A stretch of DNA of 64,000 nucleotides from Kitasatospora sp. NBC_00240 (GTDB taxonomy: Bacteria; Actinomycetota; Actinomycetes; Streptomycetales; Streptomycetaceae). Location: positions 4,650,001 through 4,714,000 of the forward strand of contig NZ_JAPEMU010000001.1 of assembly GCF_026342405.1 (NCBI RefSeq). The letters run 5' to 3'. Made by a program: the position numbers and the translations under genes. Of this stretch, positions 15,561-23,155 are shown in pieces (the first letter of the stretch is position 1; every line of letters begins with the position of its first letter). Below the pieces are notes generated by a model that saw nothing but the letters and a program-made list of their open reading frames with translations, did no database searches and had not been told where the DNA came from.

Positions 15561-15634
15561 GGCCAGGTAGCTCAGTTGGTACGAGCGTCCGCCTGAAAAG
15601 CGGAAGGTCGCCGGTTCGACCCCGGCCCTGGCCA
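15561..15634 (+). tRNA. tRNA-Phe (anticodon GAA)
   Basis: A 74-nt cloverleaf: acceptor GGCCAGG pairs with CCTGGCC, anticodon loop CTGAAAA, T-loop GTTCGACCC. Last of the array, nine bases before a terminator hairpin. Confidence 0.95.
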
Positions 15635-15642
15635 CAGCTGCT

Positions 15643-15678
15643 GAAAGCCCCCGGTGAGTTCACTCACCGGGGGCTTTC
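15643..15678 (+). terminator. Terminator of the tRNA array
   Basis: A perfect 16-bp stem (GAAAGCCCCCGGTGAG with its complement) closes a 4-base TTCA loop, and the 3' arm ends in CTTTC. It directly follows tRNA-Phe. Confidence 0.85.
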
Positions 15679-16034
15679 TCGTGTCCGGCATGCCAAGCGG
15701 TATGCCGACGGCTCGGGGGACCTTCGGCCTACGACAGCGGCCCCGAGGGAGCCGGCCCCGACGGTGGCGACACCGCTTGACCTGGTCACCGCTCAGCCGT
15801 GCCCCGCCCCCGCCCCGATGCGGGATGGCCGTTCGCGATCCGGCCTCGCCGGCCTCCCGGATCCACGCAGCACCGCCCCCGCGAACACGGCGCCGCGGTT
15901 CGGCAGCGACGCCTTGGGGAGGGCCGTCGTGCTCGCCCAAAGGGTTCCTCGCGGGGGCGCGTCGAACGGAGAGGCGGCGGGATTCCACGGCTCGAAGCGC
16001 AGGACGAACCGCAGGCCCGGCAGGCCGCAGCCGC
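15679..16034. other. Region with no supportable gene
   Basis: Open frames here lack consistent third-position bias and have no start with an RBS. The stretch precedes the Fic remnant and may include its unrecognisable 5' part, but the FIC motif HPFxxGNGR was not found in any frame. Confidence 0.5.
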
Positions 16035-16485
16035 TGCCAGGTCCTGGCACGGGTAGGACGCGGAGCATGGCAACCGGACGGCGACGCACGGCCATGGCTC
16101 CGTTCCATGCTCACGGCGCACCTGCGGCAGGCGCGCACGGTCTCACGCCGGATCGAGGAGAGCAGTCGGCCGTGGGTCGAGCTGGACACCCCCGCCGCCC
16201 GGCACCGACTGCCCGAACGCACCCTTACCGCGCCGTTCGACGCCGCCACGGGCCTGCGCGTACGCAACTCCACGTATCGCGCCGCACCGAAACGCTCCGG
16301 GGAGGGCCGGTCGCCGAGATCACCGCCGGCAAGGACCTCCGACAGCTGAGCGGGACCGGGCTCCTCGAACCGCGGGGTGCCAAATGCGGGCGCCACCACA
16401 TCGCGGGGCCCGGTCTGACGGCGCAACGAACAGCCGTCGTCGACGCACGCGATCCACGTGACGACACCGACCCCTTCTCATCGTG
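16035..16485 (+). pseudogene. Frameshifted remnant of a Fic-family protein
   Basis: The frame from 16035 reads QVLARVGRGAW, then RPWLRSMLTAHLRQARTV, LPERTLTAPFDAA and GLRVRNSTYRAA, which resembles the region C-terminal to the catalytic core in actinobacterial Fic/DOC AMP-transferases. At about 16290 the homology switches to another frame: EITAGKDLRQLSGTGLLEPR and GRHHIAGP, the winged-helix tail of such proteins. No intact start, no FIC catalytic motif, and a frame switch in the middle mark it as a decayed gene. It lies beside the tRNA array, a common insertion hotspot. Recognition is by eye and moderate. Confidence 0.5.
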
Positions 16486-16554
16486 ATCGCAGGCGCGCGA
16501 CGTCCTTGCCCCGGCCGGGCGGTGGTCGCCCGGAGGTCGGGTCCGCCGCCGCCG

Positions 16555-17844
16555 TCAGGCCCAGCTGTCCAGGTCCGACGCCAGGGCGCCCGGGTTGCGG
16601 CGGTAGTGCTCGACGGCCCGGGCGCGCGCCGGGTCCTGGGCGACCAGGGCGTAGGCCTCGGCCGGGGTGCGGCGGTCGGGGCCGGACAGTTCGCGGGTGA
16701 TGGCGACGGCGGCGGCCGTCGGGATGTGGGCGGCCGACATCCGCTTCTGCACCGAGCGCATGCTCTTGCGGGCCAGCAGGTCGCGGTAGCGCGCCACCCA
16801 GGGCTCCAGCCACCAGCTGCCGAGCCCCCGCCCGTCGGCGTCCGCCACCGCCCGGAAGGTCGGGGTGAGGGCGGCCGCCAGGCGGGCCACCTGGTCGGCG
16901 GCGCTGCCCGCGAGGTGCGGGTACTCCGTCTCGAAGTGCGTCCACTCGACCTGAGCCGCCAGCGCGGTGACGGTCTCCGGCCGCACGGGGCGCAGCGCCT
17001 CCTCGGGATCGCCGTCGAGGAAGGTGTCCCGCAGGACGTCGTACCGCAGCTCGCAGTGCTCGGCGAGCAGTACCGCGTCGTGGAGGTCCTTGCCCTGCGG
17101 GTGCATGTCGCAGACCAGCCACATGAGCTTCCAGGCCAGCGAGAGTTCGGCGGTCACCCCGTTCAGCAGGGCTTCACCGGGGCCGCCGGAGAGCCTCGGC
17201 AGCAGGACCGGCTCCGGCTCGACGGGCAGCCGCTCGTTGAAGACGAAGTCGAGCTGGACCACGCCCCCGGGGAGCCCCTCGGCCGTCCAGGGCAGGACCA
17301 GCCGGCGGCCGGGCACCCGCTCGTAGGTCCAGATGTCCTCGCCGACGGCGGCCGAGGCGTCGAAGCGCACCGTGCCGCCCTCGCGCTCGCCGGCCCGCTG
17401 GGCCGCTCGGGCGAGGCCGTCCAGCATCACGGTGGTGCGGCCCTCCTCGATCCGCCAGGACTGCGGGGCCACCACGAAGTCGAGGTCGCCGGGCTCGCGC
17501 GCGGCCTCCCCGAACCAGGTCCTGAGCAGCACGCTGCCGCGCAGGACGAGGTGGTCGACCCACTCGGAGCCCGCGATCGCCGTCAGCACCAGGTCCATCG
17601 CCAGCCGCCGGGCCGCGACCCAGCGGGCCTCCACGGCCTGGTCGGCGAACCGCGGGTCGGCCGCGCGGTAGGCGTTCGAGTACTGCTTCAGGGCCGGGTC
17701 GAAGACCGGACGCTGCACCACCCCGTCGCCCGGGACCGGACGGAGCGTGCGGGGGAGGTCGAGGCGAGTGCGCTGATCCTCCTCCAGCGGCTCCCGGGGC
17801 ACCTCGGTGCTGCGCCGGTCGAACGAACCCCAGCTGCCGGTCAT
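16555..17844 (-). CDS. Nucleotidyltransferase AbiEii/AbiGii toxin-like protein
   Basis: A 429-residue protein. HLVLRGSVLLRTWFGE...REPGDLDFVV is the GSxxLRxW...DLDF signature of the AbiEii-type nucleotidyltransferase fold (DUF1814). A further acidic residue appears in VQLDFVFNE and a conserved helix in KLMWLVCDMHPQGKDLHD. True AbiEii toxins are partnered by an AbiEi antitoxin with a winged helix; none is present. Instead the gene overlaps by ATGA a gene of unknown function. It is longer than typical AbiEii toxins, with about 90 extra N-terminal residues. Role unknown; phage defence is possible but unproven. Confidence 0.8.
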   Translation of the reverse strand: MTGSWGSFDRRSTEVPREPLEEDQRTRLDLPRTLRPVPGDGVVQRPVFDPALKQYSNAYRAADPRFADQAVEARWVAARRLAMDLVLTAIAGSEWVDHLVLRGSVLLRTWFGEAAREPGDLDFVVAPQSWRIEEGRTTVMLDGLARAAQRAGEREGGTVRFDASAAVGEDIWTYERVPGRRLVLPWTAEGLPGGVVQLDFVFNERLPVEPEPVLLPRLSGGPGEALLNGVTAELSLAWKLMWLVCDMHPQGKDLHDAVLLAEHCELRYDVLRDTFLDGDPEEALRPVRPETVTALAAQVEWTHFETEYPHLAGSAADQVARLAAALTPTFRAVADADGRGLGSWWLEPWVARYRDLLARKSMRSVQKRMSAAHIPTAAAVAITRELSGPDRRTPAEAYALVAQDPARARAVEHYRRNPGALASDLDSWA

Positions 17845-18596
17845 GCCTGCTCCTCCCCTCGGCCGACGACCGGCAGGTCCTCGACCGTACCGGGCTCGAT
17901 CCAGCCGTCGTCGACCGTGACGTCACTGTCGTGCACCACGAACTCCCGCTCCACCGCCACGATCTCGAAGCCCGCGCCGGACACCGCGTCGACCAGCCGG
18001 GCCAGCCGCCGGCCGGCCGTCTCCAGGCCGACGCCGTGACAGCGCTGGGTGACGAAGCGCTCCTGCCGGCCGGCCCGGTCGGTGCGCCGGGCGTTCCAGG
18101 AGACGTGGGCGGTGTGCCCGCCGGACACCGCGGCGAGGTCCTCGCGGCCGGCGCCCGGGCCCAGCCGCACCTTGAGGTGGTGCTCGAAGTGGAAGGCGGG
18201 GCCGAGCCGTGCGGCTTCGGCGTCGGAGGCCGGCACCCCACCGGCCCACGGGGCCGCCTCGATCTTCACCCGGATCGGCTCGAAGCCCGCGTCCCGCAAG
18301 TCCTCGGCCGTGGCCCTGGCGGTCTCCCGCTGCTCGCGGAGGGTGCCCGGGCCGCCCAGGGTGAGCATCGGCTGGGAGGTGGTCCGCCCGCGGGCCAGGA
18401 CGATGTGGGTGAGCTTCAGACCCCGGTCCGCCGCCCACCGGTCGAGCCGGTCCAGCTCGCGGCCCTCGCAGCGGACGGTGACGTGGATCTCGAACTCGCC
18501 GGTGAAGAGCGCGTCCGTACGGTCGACGGCGTCATGGCGGGCGCCGGGCGGGGCGGTGGCGGCCGGGCGCCCGGCGGTGGGGGTGGACAGCGGCAT
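17841..18596 (-). CDS. Conserved protein of unknown function, partner of the AbiEii-like gene
   Basis: A 251-residue soluble protein I do not recognise. After a 40-residue Pro/Ala-rich lead, FTGEFEIHVTVRCEGREL, then DRGLKLTHIVLARGRTTSQP, a linker, FEHHLKVRLG and HTAHVSWNARRTDRAG give an alternating beta/alpha pattern with several His-x-x/His-His motifs, suggesting a duplicated ferredoxin-like fold. The C-terminus ends EREFVVHDSDVTVDDGWIEP. It is upstream of and overlaps the AbiEii-like gene by four bases, so translation is coupled and a joint function is likely. Start chosen at the ATG nearest the first conserved block. Confidence 0.65.
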   Translation of the reverse strand: MPLSTPTAGRPAATAPPGARHDAVDRTDALFTGEFEIHVTVRCEGRELDRLDRWAADRGLKLTHIVLARGRTTSQPMLTLGGPGTLREQRETARATAEDLRDAGFEPIRVKIEAAPWAGGVPASDAEAARLGPAFHFEHHLKVRLGPGAGREDLAAVSGGHTAHVSWNARRTDRAGRQERFVTQRCHGVGLETAGRRLARLVDAVSGAGFEIVAVEREFVVHDSDVTVDDGWIEPGTVEDLPVVGRGEEQA

Positions 18597-18685
18597 GGCT
18601 GGATGATCCCAGGGGCTCCCGGCCGGCGGAAACAGGATTCGGCGCCGCCGGCGCCCGGGCCACGCTGCCGGGACCGGCACCGAGG

Positions 18686-19300
18686 TCAGCGGCGCCCCGC
18701 CAGGACGTACCGGGCGTCCGGCCGCAGGACGGGGCGGGGGCGGGGCCGCAGCGCGGCGTGCAGGGTGGGGGCGAGGATCCGGCGGACGTCGGCGGAGGTC
18801 AGCCGGGCCAGGGTGGGGAGCGGGTTGAGGTAGCGGGTGAAGATCAGGCCGCCGATCACGGTGACGGCGGCGGTGGCCCGGTCGGTGGCGTCGGGGCCGC
18901 CGAGATATTCAGCGATCCGGGCCAGCACCTCCTGGTCCAGGTACTCCCGGAAGACCCGCATCACGTCCTCGTTCTGGACCGCGAGCCGGTTGAACTCGGT
19001 GTCGTCCCAGAGATCGGTGACGGCCCGCAGGAGGCGGTCCGGCAGGCCGTCCGGGTCGCCCGCCAGGGCCGGGGCCAGGGCCAGCGACTGCGCGCACTGG
19101 ACCTGCGTGACCACGCCGAACAGGCCCTGCTTGGAGCCGAAGTGGTAGCTGATCAGCGCCGAGTCGACGCCGGCCTCGGCGGCGATGGCGCGGACGGTGG
19201 TGCCGCGGTAGCCGTGGCGCAGGAAGAGGCCGCGGGCGGCCTCGGTGATCAGGTCCTTGGTGGGCGGATTGCCGCGCGGGCGGCCTCGTAATTTATTCAT
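18686..19300 (-). CDS. TetR family transcriptional regulator
   Basis: A 204-residue TetR repressor: HTH at about residues 12-60 with GTTVRAIAAEAGVDSALISYHF and the following GSKQGLF. The C-terminal ligand domain includes FREYLDQEVLARI and resembles the TetR_C_11/Tetracyclin repressor-like domain. It is divergent from an NAD(P)-binding oxidoreductase, the usual arrangement for a local regulator. ATG at 19300 (a GTG at 19303 is adjacent); no Shine-Dalgarno, and the -10 box lies six bases upstream, so the transcript is probably leaderless. Confidence 0.88.
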   Translation of the reverse strand: MNKLRGRPRGNPPTKDLITEAARGLFLRHGYRGTTVRAIAAEAGVDSALISYHFGSKQGLFGVVTQVQCAQSLALAPALAGDPDGLPDRLLRAVTDLWDDTEFNRLAVQNEDVMRVFREYLDQEVLARIAEYLGGPDATDRATAAVTVIGGLIFTRYLNPLPTLARLTSADVRRILAPTLHAALRPRPRPVLRPDARYVLAGRR

Positions 19301-19306
19301 CACGGT

Positions 19307-19337
19307 GGAATATCGCGCCGCCGGGCGGCAGTGTCAA
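19307..19337 (-). promoter_or_regulatory. Promoter of the TetR gene
   Basis: On the minus strand TTGACA (19337-19332) and TATTCC (19312-19307) are 19 bases apart. The -35 box is a perfect match; the -10 is weak. It overlaps the short region where an autorepressing TetR operator would be expected, though no clear palindrome was seen. Confidence 0.45.
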
Positions 19338-19383
19338 GGCGTTCACAGGCCCCGGAACGTCCGGGGCGGGAGAGGGGAACCCC

Positions 19384-20076
19384 ATGCGTATCGTCGTGCT
19401 CGGCGCCACCGGTCCGACCGGCCGCGAGCTCACCGAACAGGCCCTGGCCGCCGGCCACCGGGTCACCGCGGTGGCCCGCCGGGCCGCGGCGCTGGCGCCC
19501 CGGGCCGGGCTCACCATCGTCGCCGCGGACGTCACCGCCCCGGGCGCGCTCGACGCGGCGGTCGAGGGCAGCGACGCCGTGGTCTCCGCACTGGGGGTGC
19601 CGCCGAGCCGGCGGCCGGTCGACGTCTACTCGGCCGGGGTCCGCAACGCCGCCGCGGCGATGGCCCGGCACGGGGTGAAGCGGCTGGTGGCGGTCGGCTC
19701 CAGCGTCACCGACCCGGCCTGGCGCCCGAGCGGCGCCTTCTTCTTCAACAACGTGCTGGACCCGTACGTGAACCGGGTGATCGCCCGGACCGCGCACGAG
19801 GACATGCGCCGGATGGAGGCGGTACTGGCGGCCGGCGAGCTGGACTGGACGGTCGCCCGCCCGTCCGGTCTCTTCGACCACCCGGTGGTGACGGACTTCC
19901 AGGTGGCCGAGAACAGCGGCGACGGGGTGTTCACCGCCCGGGCCGACCTCGCCGCGGCCATGCTGCGGGAGCTGGCCGAGGGCCGGTTCGTCCGGAAGGC
20001 GATGGGCGTGGTCACCACGGACGTCCGGCCGAGCATCCCCCGGCTGATCTGGCGCGAGGCCACCCGGAAGAAGTAG
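19384..20076 (+). CDS. NAD(P)-binding oxidoreductase (atypical SDR)
   Basis: A 230-residue Rossmann protein starting MRIVVLGATGPTGRELTEQA with the GATGxTG nucleotide motif of atypical SDRs (NmrA/SDR_a5 group). Strand-helix pattern continues with TIVAADVTAP, SDAVVSALG and HGVKRLVAVGSS. It lacks a standard YxxxK. RBS GAGGGG precedes the ATG. Transcribed divergently from the TetR gene and so probably repressed by it. Substrate unknown. Confidence 0.87.
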   Translation: MRIVVLGATGPTGRELTEQALAAGHRVTAVARRAAALAPRAGLTIVAADVTAPGALDAAVEGSDAVVSALGVPPSRRPVDVYSAGVRNAAAAMARHGVKRLVAVGSSVTDPAWRPSGAFFFNNVLDPYVNRVIARTAHEDMRRMEAVLAAGELDWTVARPSGLFDHPVVTDFQVAENSGDGVFTARADLAAAMLRELAEGRFVRKAMGVVTTDVRPSIPRLIWREATRKK

Positions 20077-20181
20077 CGGCGGATCCGGCCCCGGAGAATT
20101 CGCTCCACCCCGCGGCAACCTTTCCCGCGGCGGCGGCAACTGAGGACCGGACAGGGCCCCTCACCGTTAGGAACACCTCAC

Positions 20182-21570
20182 GTGTCTGCTCCCTCGCACC
20201 GCCGCTCCCCCGCCGCCCGGCGGTTCGCCCTGCTCGGCGCAGCCGTCCTGGCCGCCGCCGGCCTGGGCGCCGTACCGCTGGTCATGAGCGCCCAGGCGGC
20301 CGTCGCCGACCTCGGGCACGCGGCACTGCCCGCCAAGGACGGCTGGGCCGCCGCCGGCTCCGGCACCACCGGCGGCGGCGCCGCCGACGCGGCGCACGTC
20401 TTCACCATCACCGACCGGGCCGGGCTGGTGAAGGCGCTGAAGGCCGGCAAGGCCGGCGCGCCGCGGATCATCCAGGTCAAGGGCGTCATCGACGCCAACA
20501 CCGACGACTCCGGCAAGGCCCTGGACTGCGCGGACTACGCCTCCGGCACCGGGTACTCGCTCGCCGGCTACCTGAAGGCGTACGACCCGGCGACCTGGGG
20601 CCGCTCCAAGCTGCCGTCCGGCGCGCAGGAGGACGCCAGGGCGGCCGCCCAGGGCAGGCAGGCGGCCCGGGTGGTGCTGTCGGTACCGTCCCGCACCACC
20701 ATCGTGGGGGTGCCCGGGACGGGCGCGACGATCACCGGCGGCAGCCTCCAGGTGAAGGGCGCGGACAACGTCATCATCCGCAACCTCTCCTTCACCGACA
20801 CCCGGGACTGCTTCCCGCAGTGGGACCCCACCGACGGCTCCTCGGGCAACTGGAACTCGGCGTACGACTCGGTGACCCTGCGCGGCGCCACCCATGTGTG
20901 GGCCGACCACAACACCTTCGGCGACGGACCGCACTACGACCGGTCGAACCCGGCCTACTTCGGGCGCGAGTACCAGGTGCACGACGGCGCACTCGACGTC
21001 ACCAAGGCCTCGGACCTGGTGACGGTGGAGTACAACCGGTTCACCAACCACGACAAGACCATGCTCATCGGCAGCAGCGACAACGACACCAAGCTGCGGG
21101 TCACCCTGCACCACAACGTCTTCCAGGGCATCGTCCAGCGGGCACCGCTGGCCCGGGTGGGGCAGATCCACCTGTACAACAACTACTACGAGACCGCTCC
21201 GCTGAACGGCTACACCGCCAGCTACAGCATCAACTCCCGGGCCGGCGCGCAGGTCGTGGCGCAGGGCAATTACTGGGCCCTGTCGGCGGACCGGAAGGTC
21301 TCGCAGTTGCTCAGCGGCGACGGTACCGGCGCGGTCGCGGGCAGCGGGAACCTGGTCGACGGGAAGGTCACCGACCTGGTGGCCGCGTACAACGCCGCCA
21401 ACTCGAAGAAGATCAAGGCGACGGTGAACTGGACCCCGACGCTGACCGCCGGCTACCGCGCCGACGCCGCCGGCCTGCCCGGGGAGCTGGCCAAGGCGGC
21501 GGGCGCGGGCGTGCTCACCGCCGCCGGCACCGTCGCGCCCCGCCAGGCGACCGGGACCGTCACCGGCTGA
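20182..21570 (+). CDS. Secreted pectate lyase (PL1 family)
   Basis: A 462-residue enzyme cleaving polygalacturonate by beta-elimination. Residues 1-40 are a twin-Arg-type signal peptide (RRSPAARRF then a hydrophobic stretch ending SAQA). The right-handed beta-helix shows VIIRNLSFTDT, the family motif VWADHNTFGDG, DVTKASDLVTVEYNRF and the catalytic-Arg segment GIVQRAPLARVGQIHLYNNYY. GTG start is preceded by TAGGAA. Length is typical for streptomycete PL1 enzymes. Stand-alone gene. Confidence 0.93.
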   Translation: MSAPSHRRSPAARRFALLGAAVLAAAGLGAVPLVMSAQAAVADLGHAALPAKDGWAAAGSGTTGGGAADAAHVFTITDRAGLVKALKAGKAGAPRIIQVKGVIDANTDDSGKALDCADYASGTGYSLAGYLKAYDPATWGRSKLPSGAQEDARAAAQGRQAARVVLSVPSRTTIVGVPGTGATITGGSLQVKGADNVIIRNLSFTDTRDCFPQWDPTDGSSGNWNSAYDSVTLRGATHVWADHNTFGDGPHYDRSNPAYFGREYQVHDGALDVTKASDLVTVEYNRFTNHDKTMLIGSSDNDTKLRVTLHHNVFQGIVQRAPLARVGQIHLYNNYYETAPLNGYTASYSINSRAGAQVVAQGNYWALSADRKVSQLLSGDGTGAVAGSGNLVDGKVTDLVAAYNAANSKKIKATVNWTPTLTAGYRADAAGLPGELAKAAGAGVLTAAGTVAPRQATGTVTG

Positions 21571-21696
21571 CGGCCGGGCCGCGGAGGTCCGGCGGGGGCG
21601 GCCCGCCCGCCCCCGCCGCCCCCGCGTACCGATTGGTAGGCTGCCGCCCCGCTCCCGGCGGGAAGGGGCGCATCACACGGAGAGGTCACCTACGGC

Positions 21697-22221
21697 ATGG
21701 CCGTCGACGACGCATCCGCGGAGTTCCACGACTTCTTCGAGCGTCACTACGCCGAACTCGCCCGGCTCGCCCACCTGCTGACCGGTGAGGCGGACGCCGC
21801 CGACGACCTCGCGGCGGACGCGCTGGTGGCCCTGTGGCACCGCTGGGACCGGGTGCGGCGGGCCGGGAGTCCGGTCGCGTACGCCCGGGGCGTGGTCGCG
21901 AACATGGCCCGCGCCCGGATCCGCAGCGCCGTCCGCGAGCGCCGCCGGGTCACGCTGTTCTGGGACCGGCGTGCCGAGCACGCGGACGGGCCGGACGTCG
22001 CGGCCGTGGTGGACGTCCGGGAGGCGCTGGGCCGGCTGCCGTTCCGCAAGCGGACCTGCGTGGTGCTGCGGCACGCCTTCGACCTCTCGGAGAAGGACAC
22101 CGCGCTGGCCCTGGGCATATCGGTCGGTACGGTGAAGAGCCAGACCTCCAAGGGCCTGGCCGAGTTGGAGCGGATGCTCGGCGGGCGCACCGCCGACGTA
22201 CTGGCGGGGAGGAGGAACTGA
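21697..22221 (+). CDS. ECF sigma factor, SigE/SigM-like (TIGR02983 family)
   Basis: A 174-residue extracytoplasmic-function sigma factor: region 2 spans about 10-75 (HYAELARLAHLLTGEADAAD, then DALVALWHRWDRV) and region 4 about 105-160 (LPFRKRTCVVLRHAFDLSEK, ALGISVGTVKSQTSKGLAEL). The absence of a linker and the short length fit the family. RBS GGAGAGG precedes the ATG. Its TGA overlaps the next ATG, coupling it to a membrane protein that probably regulates or depends on it. Confidence 0.92.
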   Translation: MAVDDASAEFHDFFERHYAELARLAHLLTGEADAADDLAADALVALWHRWDRVRRAGSPVAYARGVVANMARARIRSAVRERRRVTLFWDRRAEHADGPDVAAVVDVREALGRLPFRKRTCVVLRHAFDLSEKDTALALGISVGTVKSQTSKGLAELERMLGGRTADVLAGRRN

Positions 22222-23078
22222 TGGACGAGGACCTGCGCGCGCGGCTGCGCGAGGCGGCGGCCGCGCACCGGCCCGACCGGGCCCGGATGCTCGCCCGGGT
22301 GGAGCGCGGCACCGCCCGCGAGGCCCGGCCCGACCGGGCCCCGGCACGGACCGGCGCCGCCTCCTGGCCGCGGGTCTGGATCACCGCCCTCGCCACCGCC
22401 GGCGCCCTGGTGGTGGGCGGCTTCGCGGTGGCCTCCGTCGTCCGGGAGCGGACTCCCCGGCCGCCCGGCGTCACCGGCCCGACGGCGCCGAGCCCCTCGC
22501 CGTCCCGCTCGCCGTCCCGGTCCGCCGGTCCGCCGGCCCCCACGACGCCGGCCGAACCGGCCCCGGCCCGCTCCGCGACGGCTTCGCCCGCCACCGCAAC
22601 CGGGGCCGCGTCCGCACCGGCCGGACCAACGGCCCCGGCCTCCGCCACGGCCGGACCGACGGCCCCGGCCGGCGGCTCGCACACCGAGGACGGCCCGCTC
22701 TGGTCGGACGGCTCGGTAGACCCGGACAGCACCACGACCTGGGCGCAGAGCAACGTCACGCTCAAGGCCCGCAAGCCGCTGACCTCGCTGACGGTGGAGC
22801 TCCGGATCGCCCGGACCGCCGGCGTCCAGGACGCCGGGAGCCGGCAGAGCCTGCCCGCCGAGGACTTCACGGTGAGCGTGCGGGTGGAGGGCGACGTCCT
22901 CGTCTACCGCTGGACCCTGCGGGCCGGCCGGAGCGTGCCGGTCGGCCAGCACCTCTTCGCCGGACGGTACGACCACGCACCGGGCGGCCGGGACGCCAAG
23001 GACGACACCTACCGGGCCGACGCCCGGTCGGCCGACGCGGGTGCCTCGGTGTGGGGCGACTTCGCCCGCACTCACTGA
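22221..23078 (+). CDS. Membrane-anchored protein co-encoded with the sigma factor
   Basis: A 285-residue protein: a 50-residue cytoplasmic helix-rich start, one membrane helix (WITALATAGALVVGGFAVAS), a long Pro/Ser/Ala/Thr linker, and an extracellular domain of about 120 residues (NVTLKARKPLTSLTVELRIA ... DVLVYRWTLRAG) with a beta-sandwich look. Topology matches anti-sigma-like or sensor partners of SigE-family factors, but no zinc-binding anti-sigma motif (HxxxCxxC) is visible. Overlaps the sigma gene by TGATG. Probably exported sensor or cell-wall protein. Confidence 0.72.
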   Translation: MDEDLRARLREAAAAHRPDRARMLARVERGTAREARPDRAPARTGAASWPRVWITALATAGALVVGGFAVASVVRERTPRPPGVTGPTAPSPSPSRSPSRSAGPPAPTTPAEPAPARSATASPATATGAASAPAGPTAPASATAGPTAPAGGSHTEDGPLWSDGSVDPDSTTTWAQSNVTLKARKPLTSLTVELRIARTAGVQDAGSRQSLPAEDFTVSVRVEGDVLVYRWTLRAGRSVPVGQHLFAGRYDHAPGGRDAKDDTYRADARSADAGASVWGDFARTH

Positions 23079-23123
23079 GAGCCGGCCGGGTGAGAGCCGG
23101 CCGGGACGGGGACGCACCGCACC

Positions 23124-23146
23124 GGCCGGGCCGCGTGGGCCCGGCC
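23124..23146. terminator. Bidirectional hairpin between convergent genes
   Basis: GGCCGGGCC pairs perfectly with GGCCCGGCC around a 5-base loop. It lies between the stop codons of the membrane protein and the convergent SARP gene. No U-tract, as is common in streptomycetes. Confidence 0.55.
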
Positions 23147-23155
23147 GACCTGCGG

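Noticed and set aside
15500..16486. A single 328-codon gene over the tRNA-Phe and beyond.
   Set aside because: It begins inside tRNA-Asp and crosses tRNA-Phe and a terminator; only its last part has homology-like sequence, in a broken Fic remnant.
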